Shown one piece after another: positions 1-9,736 of a stretch of DNA of 64,000 nt. The DNA is taken from contig NZ_QRVG01000003.1 of assembly GCF_003459245.1 (NCBI RefSeq), forward strand, positions 1 through 64,000, read 5' to 3'. This stretch comes from Collinsella sp. AF23-2. Lineage in GTDB: Bacteria; Actinomycetota; Coriobacteriia; Coriobacteriales; Coriobacteriaceae. Under the pieces are notes generated by a model that made no database searches, was not told the DNA's origin, and saw only the letters and a program-made list of their open reading frames with translations. Within the stretch, counting starts at the first letter, position 1; every line of letters starts with the position of its first letter. Both the position numbers and the translations under genes were made by a program.

Positions 1-108
1 GGGGCCCGTTCAGGCTGTTGCGCTGAGATTGAAAATCAACCAGTATTTTCTGCATTGCAAAGGTTTTTGCCCTAAATGGTCGTATTTCTCGGTGGGCGGC
101 ATACGTAA

Positions 109-144
109 ACGGGGGCATTCCGCATAAAAGCGAAACACCCCCGT
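109..144 (-). terminator. Possible terminator of hisS
   Basis: Seven-base arms (ACGGGGG / CCCCCGT) flank a shorter inner hairpin, 58 bases past the hisS stop on the minus strand. The T-run is poor (TTTACG), so this may be an imperfect terminator or an mRNA-end hairpin. Bases 1-108 show nothing else I can support. Confidence 0.4.
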
Positions 145-201
145 AACAATCGCTCTCCATGAGCAGGGCACGTTAGCAGGCCCGAAGCTCAAAAAGATGC
201 G

Positions 202-1515
202 CTACAGGCGCTCGCGAACCGCCTCGACGACGTTGTCCAGATCGGCGAGCACCTCGTCATGGCTCTGCATGTCGCGCACTTTGACCTTGCCGGCGGCAAG
301 CTCGTCGCCACCCAGGACCAAGATGAGCTTGGCGCCTACCTTATCGGCTTGCTTAAACTGGGCCTTGAGCGAACGACCCTGATAGTCGGCCTCGGTCACG
401 ATACCTGCGGCGCGAAGCTCCTGCGTAATGGCAAAGACGTTCTGGCGCAGCTCCTTGCCTGCGTTGGCGACATAGACGCACGGGGCCTCCTCGGCACCCA
501 GATCGCTGCCAAAGGCCTGCAGGGCCAGCAGGGCGCGCTCAAAACCGACGGCAAAGCCGACGCCTGCCGTGGGCTTGCCACCCTCGAGCTCGACCAGGCC
601 GTCGTAGCGGCCGCCGCCGCCGATGGAGCCGACGCCGGCGCCAGGGGCCTCGACCTCAAAGACAGTACGGGTGTAGTAGTCCAGGCCGCGCACCAAGGTG
701 GGATCCTCGACATACTCGATACCGGCGGCATCCAGATAGCGCTTGACTTGCTCGTAGTGCTCGCGGCACTCGTCGCACAGGTTGTCGCCCATCAGCGGAG
801 CGTTGGCCATGATCTCGCGGCAATGGTCGTTCTTGCAGTCGAAGGCGCGCAGCGGGTTGAGCTCGGCGCGCTCGCGGCACTCGTCGCACATCTCGTCGGC
901 GTGGTCGAGAATGAACTGCTTAACCTGCTCGCGATAGGCCGGACGGCACTGCGCATCGCCCATCGAGTTAATGAGCAGACGGAGCTTGGAAAGATCGAAG
1001 CCCAGGCGCTTGTAGAACTCCATGAGCATGATGATGCACTCGGCGTCTGCCGCCGGATCGGGAGCGCCGAGCCACTCGATGCCCACCTGGTGAAACTGGC
1101 GCAGGCGACCCTTCTGGGGACGCTCGCCACGGAACATGGCCTCGGCATAGTACGCCTTAAACGGCGTGGAGCCCTGGGGCACTAGGTTGTTCTCCACGAC
1201 GGCGCGCACCACACCGGCCGTGCCCTCGGGACGAAGGGCCAGGCGCTGCTTGGGCTTAAGCTTGGTGTCGGTGCCCTCGGTAAAGACGCGCTCCAGGTTG
1301 GCGCCGCTAAACACGCGGAACATCTCCTTGCGCACGACGTCGGTCGACTGGCCGATACCGTGGACAAACACGTCAACCTGCTCGATCGCGGGCGTCTCAA
1401 TGGGCTTAAAGCCAAACGGCTCGAACACGCCGGCAGCAATCTGCTGCATCTTTTGCCAGGCGCGCATCTCGGCGCCGATAAGGTCGCGGGTTCCCTCCGC
1501 CTTCTGTGCCTGCAT
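202..1515 (-). CDS. hisS: Histidyl-tRNA synthetase
   Basis: Class II aminoacyl-tRNA synthetase charging tRNA-His in the cytoplasm. RPEGTAGVVRA lies near residue 95, the motif 2 region FRGERPQKGRLRQFHQ near 128-143, the HisRS signature LVRGLDYYTRTVFE near 275-287, and GGGGRYDGL near 300. Several Cys-x2-Cys pairs fall between residues 208 and 250. Length (437 residues) is normal for bacterial HisRS. A TTG at 1521 is in frame, but the ATG at 1515 has a GAAAGG ribosome site nine bases upstream, so I chose 1515. The gene stands alone, followed by a weak hairpin. Confidence 0.96.
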   Translation of the reverse strand: MQAQKAEGTRDLIGAEMRAWQKMQQIAAGVFEPFGFKPIETPAIEQVDVFVHGIGQSTDVVRKEMFRVFSGANLERVFTEGTDTKLKPKQRLALRPEGTAGVVRAVVENNLVPQGSTPFKAYYAEAMFRGERPQKGRLRQFHQVGIEWLGAPDPAADAECIIMLMEFYKRLGFDLSKLRLLINSMGDAQCRPAYREQVKQFILDHADEMCDECRERAELNPLRAFDCKNDHCREIMANAPLMGDNLCDECREHYEQVKRYLDAAGIEYVEDPTLVRGLDYYTRTVFEVEAPGAGVGSIGGGGRYDGLVELEGGKPTAGVGFAVGFERALLALQAFGSDLGAEEAPCVYVANAGKELRQNVFAITQELRAAGIVTEADYQGRSLKAQFKQADKVGAKLILVLGGDELAAGKVKVRDMQSHDEVLADLDNVVEAVRERL

Positions 1516-1575
1516 GGGCAAACACCTTTCTTTTGTATCGCGTCATAGGTAGTGGACATTATACGGCACAAACAC

Positions 1576-1645
1576 AAACAGCGGCGGTGCGTCTGACCGA
1601 ACGAGGGTATGGGGACTCGTTCGGCCTGACGCACCGCCGCTGTTT
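1576..1645. repeat. Long palindrome 1 (30-bp arms)
   Basis: Arms 1576-1605 and 1616-1645 pair over 30 bp with two mismatches around a 10-base loop. It lies between the hisS promoter region and the truncated MFS gene. No T-run follows the arms, so it is not an ordinary terminator. Confidence 0.75.
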
Positions 1646-1647
1646 GC

Positions 1648-1709
1648 GATCCGCTTTCCTCCGTCCCCTTCGGATCACGTGATCTGTTGGGGACGGAGGA
1701 AAGCGGATC
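1648..1709. repeat. Long palindrome 2 (21-bp perfect arms)
   Basis: Arms 1648-1668 and 1689-1709 are perfect 21-bp inverted repeats. The central 20 bases contain a second palindrome, GATCACGTGATC (1673-1684). It starts two bases after palindrome 1 ends. The pair may be a small inverted-repeat insertion or a degraded element that truncated the adjacent transporter gene. Confidence 0.75.
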
Positions 1710-1758
1710 ATTTCGTAGGCCCGTAACCGCCTTGGAAACCGAATGATGGTACGAGCAT

Positions 1759-2127
1759 CTATTCGGCTTCCAGGGCGGCCACAAACAGAACGGGGCAAAC
1801 AGAAAAGAGCACGTAGACCTGCCACAGTTCACCGACAAGGCTCATGCCGGCAAGAACGGCAGAGGTGGCGATTACAGTGAGGGAGCCCAAAACGCGACCG
1901 CTTACTTTATCGGCAACATGACCGATCACAAGTGAGCCGATAACGCTCACCACGGTGGAGATGGCGTTGGAGATGTTGTACTGCGCAAGCGTGATGCCCA
2001 GGTCGCTGACGACGAGCGGCTGAAACAGGCTCATGCAGTTAACGAAAATCGTGTAGCACGTGGCCATGATGACAAAGCCGGAAGCCACCACGAGCCAGCC
2101 GGGGAAGAACTTACGCTGCTGGGACAT
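1759..2127 (-). pseudogene. MFS transporter, N-terminal fragment
   Basis: The 122-residue product begins MSQQRKFFPGWLVVASGF and resembles the first three to four membrane helices of an MFS permease (oxalate/formate antiporter-like). It holds the inter-helix 2-3 loop motif GHVADKVSGR. Intact MFS proteins are about 400 residues, so roughly two thirds is missing. The start at 2127 has a strong AAGGAG site. Similarity ends close to the two long palindromes at 1576-1709, which probably mark the deletion or insertion point. Likely non-functional. Confidence 0.8.
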
Positions 2128-2166
2128 ACTGCTCCTTTTTAAACAAACGAGTAGCAAGATTGGGTG

Positions 2167-3465
2167 CTACCGGTGGTCGGCGATGTAGCCCAAAGCGACT
2201 GCCGCATAAGCCGCGGCGCCAAGGGGAAGCTCGGCATCGCTAAAACGTGCCTTGGGATGATGCTGAGCAAAATGCTCGTCCGTATCAGTCACGGCAGCGC
2301 CCACGGTAAAGTACGCACTCGGGATCTCACTCGAGATCAACGCGAAGTCCTCACTCGCCATGGCGTGGAACAGCGGCAGGAAGGTGGCCTTGGGCAGTGT
2401 CGCACCCACATAGCCAAGTGAAGCCTGGGTCATATTGTCATCGAGTACCAGCGGTGGAACATCCGAGAGCGTCTCGATAGTCGCCGGCGTACGATAGGTC
2501 GTGGCAACGCCTTTGACGACCTCCGCGATGCGGGTCTTGAGGTGCTCCATGAGCTTGACGTCGAAGCCACGCAGCGTTCCCTCGAGCACACAAGTGTCGG
2601 GGATGACATTTGCGGCCTGACCGCCGGCGAACTTGCCAACGGTAAGCGCGACCTCCTTGGCCGCCGGCACCTCGCGGGAGATGAGCTCCTGAAGCGCCAG
2701 ATGCACATGGACGCCGGCCGTGATGGGGTCGATGCAGATCTCGGGGCTCGAGCCATGGCCGCCCTTGCCCTGAAGCGTGACGCGAAAACCGTACACGCCC
2801 GAGAGCGCCGGGCTGCCGTAGAGCACCAGGCCAAGCGGCGACTGGCTATTGACATGCATGGCAAAGGCGGCCTGGGGGCGTGGGCTCTGCAGCAAACCGT
2901 CGACGATGGCAGCACGGGCACCCTCAAAGGTTTCCTCGCCCGGCTGGAACAGCAACTTAACCGTGGCGTTGGCGTCGAGAAGCTCGGACTCGCGGGCCTT
3001 GAGCATACGAGCCGCACCAAGCAGCGCCGTCGCGTGCATATCGTGACCGCAAGCATGCATGCAGCCATTGGTGGATGCAAAGGGCTCGCCGGATTCCTCG
3101 GCAACGGGAAGGGCATCCATGTCGCCGCGGAGCATGATGACCGTACCGGCCTGCTTGTCCGTGCACGTACCGTTACCCCGAGCAGCAGCTGCCGCGCCGG
3201 CACCGATAAGGCCAACGACACAGGAGCCGTCGACAAGCACGGCATAGGGAATATCCATCTCGTCCAGACGCGCCTGGATAAAGGCGGACGTCTGCGGAAG
3301 GTTGTTACCCAGCTCGGGCATCTGGTGTAGATCGTGTCGCCACACAGCAAGCTCGTCTGCAAAAGTCTGAGCTTCTGCAACAAGACCGTCACCGATAGCG
3401 GCCTGCGCCGCTGCGGTAGCCTTGGGCGCTGGTTGCGGTTGAAAATCGGACAAAGCTGGTGCCAT
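2167..3465 (-). CDS. M20-family amidohydrolase / metallopeptidase
   Basis: Predicted di-metal hydrolase of the M20D type (amino-acid N-acyl or aminobenzoyl-glutamate-like amidohydrolases). Visible marks are MLRGDMDALPVAEESG, the metal-binding MHACGHDMHAT and the catalytic PGEETFEGA stretch, then the lid domain and a C-terminal ASEDFALIS motif. No signal peptide, so cytoplasmic. The ATG at 3465 has a GGAGGG ribosome site six bases upstream, so the longer reading (18 extra residues) is rejected; 432 residues fits the family. The 5' neighbour encodes an EamA transporter on the same strand but a terminator lies between. Substrate cannot be read from sequence. Confidence 0.88.
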   Translation of the reverse strand: MAPALSDFQPQPAPKATAAAQAAIGDGLVAEAQTFADELAVWRHDLHQMPELGNNLPQTSAFIQARLDEMDIPYAVLVDGSCVVGLIGAGAAAAARGNGTCTDKQAGTVIMLRGDMDALPVAEESGEPFASTNGCMHACGHDMHATALLGAARMLKARESELLDANATVKLLFQPGEETFEGARAAIVDGLLQSPRPQAAFAMHVNSQSPLGLVLYGSPALSGVYGFRVTLQGKGGHGSSPEICIDPITAGVHVHLALQELISREVPAAKEVALTVGKFAGGQAANVIPDTCVLEGTLRGFDVKLMEHLKTRIAEVVKGVATTYRTPATIETLSDVPPLVLDDNMTQASLGYVGATLPKATFLPLFHAMASEDFALISSEIPSAYFTVGAAVTDTDEHFAQHHPKARFSDAELPLGAAAYAAVALGYIADHR

Positions 3466-3540
3466 AGATGCCCTCCAGTAACGTTTTTGCAGCAAGCACT
3501 TTGATAGCATAAAGTGCAAGGTACAACTTTAAGGGCGACG

Positions 3541-3569
3541 CATAAAAAATGCCGCCCCGGGAGGGCGGC
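3541..3569 (-). terminator. Rho-independent terminator of the EamA transporter gene
   Basis: On the minus strand a seven-pair GC stem (GCCGCCC / GGGCGGC) is followed by ATTTTTTATG. It begins 12 bases after the stop at 3582. Confidence 0.85.
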
Positions 3570-3581
3570 GCAACAAGTTGT

Positions 3582-4565
3582 TTACAATTGCGGGCGCGGC
3601 TTTTTGCGCAAAAAATCGAAGTGAGTCTCACTCAAGATAATCGACAGGAAGATAAGCACGAAGCCGGCGAGCAGGCGCGAGGTGAGCGCCTCCCCCATCA
3701 GCAGCACCGAAAACAACACGCCCGAAGGCGACTCCATCGAAAGGAGCAGTGAGCCCGTCGAAGCCGGGACATGCGCCAGGCCGACGTTTTGGATGAGCAG
3801 AGCCACGCATGTGCAGCCCACCGAGAGAAACGCCATCACACCGATAAAGTTCGGCGTCCACACGGACAGAGGCGCCTGGGTCTCGAATAACAGCGACGAA
3901 ACCAGGCTCAGCACGCCGTTGCCCACAAACATCCAAAACGTGATAACGTTGATGTCCATTTTGCGACCGTACTTGGCGGTCACCGCCATCTGGATGGCGA
4001 AGAAGACCGCGCCTGCCAGCGTAATGACGTCACCGATGTTGAACTCGACGCTATCGAGCGCCACCAAGCCAATGCCCGCCAAGCACAGCAGTGCCGCGCC
4101 CAGGTTATAGCGGGTGAGTTTTTCTCCGCTCAGAAAATAGCTCGCGAACGGCACGAGGATGCAATACGTGCCCGTCAAAAAAGCATTCTTGCCCGCCGTA
4201 GTATATGCCAGACCGACCGTCTGCAACGCATAGGCCGCCCACATGAGCACGCCCATACTCAGGCCAACGATCAGATTGCGAGCGTTGAAATGTGCAGTGA
4301 TGCGCTTGTGGAAGACGGCAAACATGACCAACGCTGCAGGCAGAAAGCGTACATAGAGCAGCTCGAACACCGGAATGGTGCCGAGTGCGTCCTTCATAGT
4401 GGTAAAGGAGTAGCCCCAGATGACCGCCACCGAAAGTAGCAAAACTTTCCAGAACAGCGGGGAGCGTGCGCCGGCGCCCCTGGGAATACCGCCCGCGCCC
4501 AAATCCTCACGGGCCACAGGGCTATCGGGCATGTTTTCGATTTCGTTGGCAGCGTATTGGGCCAT
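3582..4565 (-). CDS. EamA/DMT-family transporter
   Basis: Drug/metabolite transporter superfamily protein of 327 residues. After a 35-residue hydrophilic N-terminus there are about ten hydrophobic helices forming two EamA repeats. The first repeat carries WGYSFTTMKDALG (near residue 50) and the second a VPASTGSLLLSMESPSGVLF segment (near 265-285), typical of EamA halves. Integral inner-membrane protein, probably an amino-acid or metabolite exporter. ATG at 4565 has a GAGG site. Monocistronic, with terminators on both sides. Substrate unknown. Confidence 0.9.
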   Translation of the reverse strand: MAQYAANEIENMPDSPVAREDLGAGGIPRGAGARSPLFWKVLLLSVAVIWGYSFTTMKDALGTIPVFELLYVRFLPAALVMFAVFHKRITAHFNARNLIVGLSMGVLMWAAYALQTVGLAYTTAGKNAFLTGTYCILVPFASYFLSGEKLTRYNLGAALLCLAGIGLVALDSVEFNIGDVITLAGAVFFAIQMAVTAKYGRKMDINVITFWMFVGNGVLSLVSSLLFETQAPLSVWTPNFIGVMAFLSVGCTCVALLIQNVGLAHVPASTGSLLLSMESPSGVLFSVLLMGEALTSRLLAGFVLIFLSIILSETHFDFLRKKPRPQL

Positions 4566-4636
4566 GGAACATCCTCACACTCAATCTGGGCGTGGTGTCC
4601 GCACGCGTATGGCTGCGTGCCGCCTCATGGTCAAAT

Positions 4637-4673
4637 AAAAACGGGGCGCACCGGACCCCCGGCACGCCCCGCT
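4637..4673 (-). terminator. Terminator of the YhgE pair
   Basis: On the minus strand a GGGGCG / CGCCCC stem with an extended inner stem is followed by TTTTTATTT, about 95 bases past the YhgE-B stop. It lies just upstream of the EamA gene. Confidence 0.75.
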
Positions 4674-4765
4674 ACTGTAGCAACAACCAAGCAGCCCACG
4701 CAATCCAGCCCACTAAAGCGTCGGCAGAGTAAACCTCGATGTTTCGTCGATGTCACGCTGTTGCA

Positions 4766-6955
4766 CTAAATAAGTTTCGTGCTTTCAAGCTTTTCGATGA
4801 TCCAGTCGTTGGCTTTGATGACCGGGCGGCGGAAGATGACGCCCAGGGCCAGCGACGGAATCAGATAGCTCGCCAGAATACCCAGCTCAACCCAGTACTC
4901 CATATGGTAGGCGCCAGCCATGGCGGCATGCATGGCGTTGATGCCGTGAGTGAACGGCAAGAACGGATAGATCGCCTGGAACACAGGGCCGGTCATCTCG
5001 ATGGGGAACGTGCCGCCCGAACCGCCGACCTGCATGACCAACAGCACGACTGCAAGCGCCTTGCCGATATCGCCAAACGAAACCGTAAACGTGTAGACGA
5101 TATTGGAGAACACGAGACTCGCGACCCAGCCCGCTAGCACAAACTGCAGCGGGTTGTCGCACTGAATGCCAAAGAACAGAATGTCGCCCGCGCACACGAG
5201 CGTTGCCTGCAGCAGAGCCAAACCGCCAAAGAACAGGTAACGACCCAGATAGATCTCGTGCAGGCGCACGGGGATGAGCTCGTTGATAAGCTCATCGTCA
5301 ACCGAGACCTTCATCATGGCCGCCAGTACGATCGAGCCGACCCAGAGCGACAGAATCGTGTAGAACGGCGCCATGGCCGAACCGTAGTTGCGGATCGGAT
5401 AGACCGGCTTACGGTCGAGTGCGACAGGGCCGGAAAGCGACACGGCCAGACCCTCGGGATCATTGCCGATCATCGTCTTGATCGTGGCTAGATCATCAGA
5501 CATAAGGGCACCGTCGAGCTCGTCCTTAAACGCGCTGATCTTGCCCGACGCCTCGCCCAGCTGATCGGAAGCCTTGTTGACCAGCTTTGCAGCCTTAGAG
5601 AGGCCCTTTGCCAGCGAACCGGATGCGTCGGTCAGGTCGTCTACGGCACTATCCAGATCGCCCGAAATACCATTCAGTGAATCCAGAACCCCCGAGACGG
5701 TCTTCTTGAGCTCTTTGGCCTTGACCGAAAACGTAGAGTCGTAGTCAATCTTGGCGCCCGAGATACCAGCCTTGGCATCGGCGATGGCCTGATCGACCTC
5801 GGCACGCGATTTGTTAACCTCTGCCATACTCTTCGTGAGCGACGTCGCGATATTCGTCAGCTCATTGGCATTGTTGCGGTACTCCGTTGCGGTTTTATCA
5901 AGCTCGGCAGCCGCGTCCTCAAGCCCTGCCTTGAGCTTATCGTTACTCACCTGGCCAGCAAGACTACGGAGCTCATTCGCCGTGTCATCAATCTCGTCGG
6001 CACGTTTATTGAGTGACGCTGCGCCATCGTTGAGCTGAGACACCGTAAGATCGACGTGCTGGTTTGCAGCGTCGAATGCCTTTGCGAGCTCGGTAGAAAC
6101 GTTATCGAACGAACCCGCGCTCCCATCAATAGCGGCATCGATCGCATCGCTGGCGGACTTGAGCGCTTGCTCGGAATCGGCAATACCGCTCTCGGCATGC
6201 TGCATGAGCTGCTTCACCGACTCCTCGGTCGATCCGGACTGCTTGAGCATGCCGCCCGCCGACGTCAGCGAATCGGCCGTGGAGCTCAAAATGCCCGCAA
6301 GCGACGTTGCGCTGGCCTGAACGTCCTGCAGGTCCTGGACCGAATCGCCGAGCGTCGAGGACAGGTTGGCGATAAAGTTGCTGACCTGGTCGGTGCTCAT
6401 GTAATCGAGCAGGCTGGACACCGTCTTAAGACCGACGCTCGTAATGGTCTCGGTAAAAGATTCGTTAACCTGGTTCTGAACGGCGCTCGAACCCTTCTCG
6501 GTCACGATCTGCGCGATGGCGTTGGCCTTCTGGTTCTCGTAAAACTCGATATCGGCGTGCTTCACGTCGGTCGAGAAAAGCGTCATCATGTCAGCGCTAA
6601 ACGTTTTGGGGATAACGACGGCCGCATAGTACGCACCCGACTTTACGCCCTCGATAGCTTTATCGCGATCGTTAAGCACAACCCAATCGAAGCTCTCGTT
6701 GCCGCGTAGGGTGGCGGTCACGTTTTCGCCCACGTTAACCTCGACGGGGATCAGATCGCTCTCGTAACCCTCATCGGTGTTGACCACGGCGATCTTGAGG
6801 TTGCCGGTGTTGCCGTACGGATCCCAGCTGCCGGCGATGTTAAACCACGCGTACAGACACGGCACGATAATGAGGCCCATCACGACAACCAAGCCGATTA
6901 CGGAGCGAGACACGTTTTGGACATCGCGCTTAAACAGATGCAGGATGTTCTTCAT
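4766..6955 (-). CDS. YhgE/Pip-domain membrane protein B
   Basis: A 729-residue member of the YhgE/Pip family (phage infection protein, SPP1-receptor-like). One N-terminal helix (about residues 20-40) leads to the family motif WFNIAGSWDPYGNTGNLKIA. A long extracellular region rich in coiled coil and repeated Ala/Asp/Ser heptads follows (about 180-480), then five or six C-terminal helices (about 530-715) resembling ABC-2 permease segments. Its ATG abuts the TAA of the upstream paralogue, and the GGAGG ribosome site lies inside that gene, so the two are translationally coupled. The cellular role is unknown; relatives are surface proteins exploited by phages. Confidence 0.88.
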   Translation of the reverse strand: MKNILHLFKRDVQNVSRSVIGLVVVMGLIIVPCLYAWFNIAGSWDPYGNTGNLKIAVVNTDEGYESDLIPVEVNVGENVTATLRGNESFDWVVLNDRDKAIEGVKSGAYYAAVVIPKTFSADMMTLFSTDVKHADIEFYENQKANAIAQIVTEKGSSAVQNQVNESFTETITSVGLKTVSSLLDYMSTDQVSNFIANLSSTLGDSVQDLQDVQASATSLAGILSSTADSLTSAGGMLKQSGSTEESVKQLMQHAESGIADSEQALKSASDAIDAAIDGSAGSFDNVSTELAKAFDAANQHVDLTVSQLNDGAASLNKRADEIDDTANELRSLAGQVSNDKLKAGLEDAAAELDKTATEYRNNANELTNIATSLTKSMAEVNKSRAEVDQAIADAKAGISGAKIDYDSTFSVKAKELKKTVSGVLDSLNGISGDLDSAVDDLTDASGSLAKGLSKAAKLVNKASDQLGEASGKISAFKDELDGALMSDDLATIKTMIGNDPEGLAVSLSGPVALDRKPVYPIRNYGSAMAPFYTILSLWVGSIVLAAMMKVSVDDELINELIPVRLHEIYLGRYLFFGGLALLQATLVCAGDILFFGIQCDNPLQFVLAGWVASLVFSNIVYTFTVSFGDIGKALAVVLLVMQVGGSGGTFPIEMTGPVFQAIYPFLPFTHGINAMHAAMAGAYHMEYWVELGILASYLIPSLALGVIFRRPVIKANDWIIEKLESTKLI

Positions 6956-9736
6956 TTATGCCTCACCTCCTTTGGAGTGCTTGCCAAGCGGGGTGGTATC
7001 TCCATCATTTGTGGCTGTGCTGTCGCTGCCCTGAGATTTATGGTGCGAGCCTATATGCGGCAAGCGGCCCGTGGACTGATCGCCACCCTTGGCATCACGC
7101 TCGCTGGCGTTGAGGCCAAACATGCGGCGGGCGGCAGGAATGGCGGCCGTGTGCTCGCGCATCTCGCGACGCAGGTCCTCATCGGAAAGCGCCGAGATGC
7201 GCATCTGGGTATTGAGGCTCGCGCGGATATATTCGATATTGATAAGCCAGCCGCAGATGGCAATAACCGAGATGATCCAAATGACAAGCAGGATGATCTT
7301 GCCGTTATTGTCGATATCGAGAACCGTCGACAGGACAAAGAGCAGGACCTGAACGCCCACCACGGCGGCAAAACCGCCCTTGATGTAGTACGGGTAGCGA
7401 TGTTCAAAGGCGACCGCATGATCGAGCAGTTCGCGACGGTACGAATCGGAATCGAGCACGACGCGCATGGCCGTTCGCAAGGAGTAGCGCTCGCGCGGCA
7501 GGTCGTTAGACTCGCAAATCATCATACCGGTCGTGGAAAGCTGTTTATCAAAGAGCAGGTTGAGGTTGAGCAGCAGCGGACGCAGCTGCAGGCCGATAAA
7601 GAGCGCCACGATCAAGAACACGCCCAGAATGCACAGGTTAAACAGGTAGTTGAACGAATACATGCCGCCGACCGTCTCACGCAGCAGATTGATGCCATAG
7701 GTAAAGGGCAGCAGCGGGTGCAGCCACTGGAAGAAGCCGGGCATCATCTCGATGGGGTACATGCCCGACGAACCCGGGATCTGCACGATGACAAGAATGA
7801 CGCCGATTGCCTTGCCGATATGCTTAAACGTAGTGGACAACGCGTAAATGATGTTGACGTACGTAAATGAGATGGCGATGCCGCCCAGCACAAATAGGAG
7901 CGGACTGACGCACTGTACACCAATGACAAGATCTCCCACCGTAACGATAATGGCCTGCAACGCGCCCAGGATCACCAGGAGCAACCAGCGGCCAAAGTAG
8001 CCCTGACGCGCGGTAAAGCTGCCAACGCCTTCGCGATCGACCTCGAGCTTGTAAATGGCGATGAGCACGTAGCCGCCCACCCAAAGCGCCAGATTGGTGT
8101 AGAAAGGAGCAATGCCCGAGCCGAAGCTCTTAACCGGATAGATCGACTTGGAGGTCAGCTCGACCGGAGATGCCATGAAGTCAGCAACGTCATCGACGTC
8201 GACGCCCATCAGGTCGGCCAGCTCGCCCATGGACTCGGAGGTCTGCAGCGCCTCGATGTCGTTGGCGGCGGTGGCGAGCTTGTCCTGGACCTTGGCAAGC
8301 GAGGCGTCGGTCCGGGACAGCGTGGTCTTGGCCTGACCGAGCGTAGCGTTGAGTTGCGAAAGTGTACCGCGCGCACTTGCAATAGTAGGCGTGAGGCCAG
8401 ACACGATTCCCGTCAGATCACCCGAGACGGCGGCAAATGAATCAAGCGCGCTCGAGGCCTTCGGCAGCGCGTTTTGACCCAGGTCCGTCTGGGCCTGGCC
8501 AAGGTTGGTCGCACCGGTCTGGATTGCGTTATTGATAGCGTCGCTGGCACCCGAGACAGCCGCGGCGTCATTCGCCATGGCGCTCGACTGTGCAGACAGA
8601 CCGTCCTTGATGCTCTGAAGCTTTTCATTCTGCTTGCGGAGCAAATCGATGGTCGATACAATGCGCGCGTCAATTTCCTTGGAACCTGTCGACGTGTCAT
8701 TGACGAGAATTTCCAAGTGCCCGATAACGGCCTTATTGTGGTCGATCGTCGCCTGGAGAGACTCGAGCGAGTTGTCGATGCGGGTGGTCGTAGATGTGAT
8801 CGTGCCCGTCAGCTTGCCAATCGCAGCGTTCGCGGAGGCTGACGTCTTGGTGAGCGCAAGGCTGCCTTCCGAGAGCGCCTTGGAGAGCGAGGCGACAGAG
8901 TTACCCGCCGTGGCGCGAGCCTCGCCCAGCAGGTCGTTGCCCTGGGAGATCGCCTGCGTCAGCGACGGCGCCTGACCCTGCAGACCGGCAAGTGCTGCAT
9001 CTGCCGAGGCAATGGAACCACTCGTCTTATCGATGGCGGCATTCATGTCGTCAATCGAATCGCGCACTTCGCCCAACGTGTCAGAAGCCTCTGATACCGA
9101 ACCGGCCAACGAATCCTGAGCCTGGGTTGCCTTGTCCTTTAAATCGACTCCGGCATCCTTGGCAATACTGGCAACGGTCTCACCCACCGTGGAGACGAAC
9201 TCCGAGTTAATCTGCTGCTCGATGGTGTTTGCACCGGTGTCGGTAACCTTGGGTGCAATAGCGCTCTTTTTCTCATTGACGTAGTACGTAAGCTTGGGCT
9301 GATGGTAGTTGCCGTCGAGCATCGAGACCAGGTTATCCGAGAAGTTCTTGGGGATTACGATGGCCGCATAGTACTCACCGCTCTCGACGCCCTCCTTGGC
9401 GTCGGCCGCCGAATCGACGAAGGTCCAGCCCAACTGATCGTTCTCCTTGAGCTGATCGACGACCTTATCACCCGCGTTGAGCTCACCCACCAGGTCGTTT
9501 TGGGTGCCCTGATCGTTGTTGGCGATGGCAATCTTGATACCCTGAGTGTTCCCGTACGGATCCCAGTTTGCCACGATGTTGTACCAGGCATACAGCGAGG
9601 GAATAACGCACACGCCGAGGGTAACCACCAAGGCGACGGGGTTCACAAGTAGTCGCTTAATGTCGCGCTTGAATATCGCAAAGGAGACCTTTGCATCGGA
9701 TAGTTTGCTGCCGAGACTCACGCTTGGGCCATCCAT
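6956..9736 (-). CDS. YhgE/Pip-domain membrane protein A
   Basis: First gene of the pair, 926 residues. N-terminal helix, then YNIVANWDPYGNTQGIKIA, a coiled-coil extracellular region (about 180-560), and C-terminal membrane helices. Unlike protein B it has a further C-terminal extension of about 200 residues with two more helices (near 820-870) and a polar tail ending GKHSKGGEA. The shared layout points to an old tandem duplication with an added domain. The ATG at 9736 has only a weak ribosome site. It is the lead gene and is probably expressed from the 9.74-10.0 kb gap. Confidence 0.87.
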   Translation of the reverse strand: MDGPSVSLGSKLSDAKVSFAIFKRDIKRLLVNPVALVVTLGVCVIPSLYAWYNIVANWDPYGNTQGIKIAIANNDQGTQNDLVGELNAGDKVVDQLKENDQLGWTFVDSAADAKEGVESGEYYAAIVIPKNFSDNLVSMLDGNYHQPKLTYYVNEKKSAIAPKVTDTGANTIEQQINSEFVSTVGETVASIAKDAGVDLKDKATQAQDSLAGSVSEASDTLGEVRDSIDDMNAAIDKTSGSIASADAALAGLQGQAPSLTQAISQGNDLLGEARATAGNSVASLSKALSEGSLALTKTSASANAAIGKLTGTITSTTTRIDNSLESLQATIDHNKAVIGHLEILVNDTSTGSKEIDARIVSTIDLLRKQNEKLQSIKDGLSAQSSAMANDAAAVSGASDAINNAIQTGATNLGQAQTDLGQNALPKASSALDSFAAVSGDLTGIVSGLTPTIASARGTLSQLNATLGQAKTTLSRTDASLAKVQDKLATAANDIEALQTSESMGELADLMGVDVDDVADFMASPVELTSKSIYPVKSFGSGIAPFYTNLALWVGGYVLIAIYKLEVDREGVGSFTARQGYFGRWLLLVILGALQAIIVTVGDLVIGVQCVSPLLFVLGGIAISFTYVNIIYALSTTFKHIGKAIGVILVIVQIPGSSGMYPIEMMPGFFQWLHPLLPFTYGINLLRETVGGMYSFNYLFNLCILGVFLIVALFIGLQLRPLLLNLNLLFDKQLSTTGMMICESNDLPRERYSLRTAMRVVLDSDSYRRELLDHAVAFEHRYPYYIKGGFAAVVGVQVLLFVLSTVLDIDNNGKIILLVIWIISVIAICGWLINIEYIRASLNTQMRISALSDEDLRREMREHTAAIPAARRMFGLNASERDAKGGDQSTGRLPHIGSHHKSQGSDSTATNDGDTTPLGKHSKGGEA

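Noticed and set aside
10..192. 60-codon minus-strand ORF at the window start
   Set aside because: Covers the hairpin behind hisS, has no ribosome site and an odd composition.
4766..9736. Type VII secretion locus, suggested by the two YhgE-like proteins
   Set aside because: No EssC/FtsK ATPase, WXG100 or LXG genes are nearby.
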